A stretch of 8,045 nucleotides of DNA from CAXSEF01 sp964236585 (GTDB lineage: Bacteria > Pseudomonadota > Alphaproteobacteria > Acetobacterales > Acetobacteraceae): the NCBI GenBank assembly GCA_964236585.1, contig CAXSFE010000139.1, positions 1 to 8,045 of the forward strand. Reading direction: 5' to 3'. Under the pieces are notes generated by a model. It worked only from the letters and a program-made list of their open reading frames with translations. It was not told the origin of the DNA and searched no databases. Both the position numbers and the translations under genes were made by a program. The first letter of the stretch is position 1; each line of letters starts with the position of its first letter. This document shows positions 6,948 to 8,045 of this stretch, in pieces.

Positions 6948-7181
6948 CTACGAGCGCATGCCACCCTGTTCCTGGTGCTGCCCGGGCGTCTTCGCCGCGT
7001 CGTCGGCCCCGCCGGGCGCCGGCACCGCCGCCCCGTCCTCGGGCGCCTCCACCCCCTGCGAGCCCGGCTTGCCCACGTCCAGGTCAGGCAGCGTCTCGTA
7101 GTTCTCCGTCTCGACATCGGCGCCGAACTGCCCGTGATTGCCCGGCAGCTTGTCGATCCCCGGCTTGCTCGTGTCGCCCAT
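6948..7181 (-). CDS. Small acidic Gly/Pro-rich hypothetical protein
   Basis: I do not recognise this 77-residue protein. It has 14 acidic residues against 5 Lys/Arg, 14 Gly and 8 Pro, and no Cys or Trp. It has no signal peptide or membrane segment and looks intrinsically disordered. The first 43 residues are the more distinctive part (GIDKLPGNHGQFGADVE, ENYETLPDLDVGKPG, with KPG at 6-8 and 38-40). The rest is low-complexity Ala/Gly/Pro/Gln. Support for a real gene is GGGGAAG six bases before the ATG, G/C at most third positions, and a sensible hydrophilic composition in this frame. The frame is open 19 codons further upstream, but the ATG at 7181 has the better ribosome site. It is followed by mdh on the same strand after 215 bases, so a separate transcript is likely. 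Confidence 0.65.
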   Translation of the reverse strand: MGDTSKPGIDKLPGNHGQFGADVETENYETLPDLDVGKPGSQGVEAPEDGAAVPAPGGADDAAKTPGQHQEQGGMRS

Positions 7182-7412
7182 GATGCACTTCCCCTGGTTC
7201 AAGACAGCCTCGCGCACTGCAACGCCCGCACCGCCCACAAGATCGCCGCCCGCGGGATCGCCACCCTCTCCGGCCTACCCCGCCGCACGGCGCACACGCG
7301 CAGGTCCCGCCGCGCCCCGAGCCGCGGTCCCTGGAGCCGACGCCCCTTCCCAACCCGGCCAGCGCCCACACCTGCGCTTCGAAGCCGCCACCCCGCGCGG
7401 TCCGGAGCGCCC
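7182..7412. other. Divergent spacer between the small acidic gene and the WrbA-like gene
   Basis: This 231-base stretch must carry the start signals of two genes pointing away from each other. I see no convincing promoter hexamers on either strand, no long inverted repeat, and no copy of the palindromic element found elsewhere in the window. CCCGCGGG (7249-7256) is the only notable short palindrome. Confidence 0.5.
7404..7407 (+). promoter_or_regulatory. Ribosome binding site supporting the GTG start
   Basis: GGAG lies five bases before the GTG at 7413. It matters because the gene has no in-frame ATG before codon 50, so an ATG-only search would miss or truncate it. Confidence 0.6.
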
Positions 7413-8045
7413 GTGCCCGACCCGACCCGCCTGCTGATCGTGTTCTACTCCCGGACCGGCAGCACCGAGACCCTCGCCCTCGCCGCCGCCGAGGCCGCGC
7501 GCGACGCCGGCGCCGACGTGCGCCTCCGCCGCGCCCGCGAGGTCGTCTCCCGCGAGGCCATGACCCACAGCAAGGGCTGGGCCGAGAACGCCGATCGCCA
7601 GAACGCCCTCCACCCCGCCCCCGAGCAGGACGACGCCACCTGGGCCGACGCCATCCTGTTCGGCACCCCCTCCTACTTCGGCGCCATGGCCACCGAGATG
7701 AAGGCGTTCCTCGACCGCCTCGGCCCGCAGTGGAAGAAGGGCGCCCTCGCCGGCAAGGTCGGCGGCGCCTTCGCCACCGCCTCCTGGCCCCACGGCGGCA
7801 CCGAGGTCGTCACCCTCTCCCTCTACGCCCCCATGGCCCACCTCGGCATGGTCATCACCCCCACCGGCTACACCGACGAGGCCATGCTCGAGGCCGGCTC
7901 CCCTTACGGCGCCTCGGCGATCGTCGGCGAGGAGAACCGCCCGCCCCGCGACGAGGACCTCGACGCCATCCGCCACCAGGCCCGCCGCATGGTCGCCATC
8001 GCCGGCGCCCTCGTGGCCGCCGGCGAGATGCCGAGCCGGCGCGAG
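7413..8045 (+). CDS. WrbA-family flavodoxin-like NAD(P)H:quinone oxidoreductase, 3' end outside window
   Basis: The 211 visible codons resemble WrbA, an FMN enzyme that reduces quinones by two electrons and limits redox cycling in the cytoplasm. The flavodoxin fold starts with RLLIVFYSRTGSTETLA (6-22), where SRTGST is the FMN-phosphate loop. Next come ILFGTPSYFGAMATEMKAFL (81-100), with GTPSYFG near the flavin, and GKVGGAFATASWPHGG (114-129). HLGMVITPTGY (143-153) and SPYGAS (163-168) are typical WrbA C-terminal features. The frame is open to the last base; by family length (E. coli WrbA is 198) the stop should be very close. GTG at 7413 is chosen because GGAG lies five bases before it; the first in-frame ATG (7560) would remove the FMN loop. 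It could equally be annotated as a general flavodoxin-family protein, since WrbA activity is not proven by motifs. Confidence 0.9.
   Translation, partial: MPDPTRLLIVFYSRTGSTETLALAAAEAARDAGADVRLRRAREVVSREAMTHSKGWAENADRQNALHPAPEQDDATWADAILFGTPSYFGAMATEMKAFLDRLGPQWKKGALAGKVGGAFATASWPHGGTEVVTLSLYAPMAHLGMVITPTGYTDEAMLEAGSPYGASAIVGEENRPPRDEDLDAIRHQARRMVAIAGALVAAGEMPSRRE

Noticed and set aside
5501..7117. A long minus-strand frame overlapping mdh
   Set aside because: It is Arg/Gly-rich, overlaps mdh out of frame, crosses the repeat and has no motifs.
7182..7412. Search for a divergent promoter, riboswitch or tRNA
   Set aside because: No hexamer pair, conserved riboswitch core or cloverleaf could be supported by eye.
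7275..7976. A 233-codon minus-strand open frame opposite the WrbA-like gene
   Set aside because: The product is Gly/Ala/Val repetitive without family motifs, while the plus strand encodes a clear flavodoxin fold.

Overview
The window is high-GC DNA (roughly 70% or more by eye) with mostly G or C at third codon positions. It carries a tricarboxylic-acid-cycle gene cluster of alphaproteobacterial type. Protein sequence, the gene order mdh-sucC-sucD-sucA, and palindromic intergenic repeats with a CAGAG/CTCTG core suggest a respiring member of the Acetobacteraceae (Roseomonas-like) rather than a classical acetic acid bacterium, because some of those lack or replace sucCD. The taxonomic call is an inference from recognition, not from a database search.

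Layout, following the minus strand from right to left. A small acidic, glycine/proline-rich hypothetical gene (6948-7181) is followed by a 215-bp spacer with GC palindromes and a possible promoter. Next come mdh (5779-6732) and a 216-bp spacer almost filled by a two-armed inverted repeat (5598-5769). sucC (4306-5562) and sucD (3422-4306) follow, with stop and start codons sharing one base. A 272-bp spacer then leads to sucA (180-3149), which encodes the E1 subunit of 2-oxoglutarate dehydrogenase. A second, diverged copy of the repeat (2-125) lies just past sucA, where sucB and lpd would be expected beyond the window edge. On the plus strand a divergent WrbA/flavodoxin-family gene starts with GTG at 7413 and runs off the right edge.

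The four minus-strand enzymes cover a continuous metabolic segment. SucA starts conversion of 2-oxoglutarate to succinyl-CoA, SucCD turns succinyl-CoA into succinate with nucleotide triphosphate formation, and Mdh oxidises malate to oxaloacetate. All four are full length with their key residues present.

I see no defence system, phage, transposase, CRISPR array, tRNA or rRNA. The most interesting structure is the intergenic repeat family. Each copy is built of two mirrored halves, each half has two hairpins, and comparison of the halves shows several compensatory base changes with conserved loops. This fits selection on hairpin structure. Whether the repeat acts in DNA or RNA cannot be told from this window.
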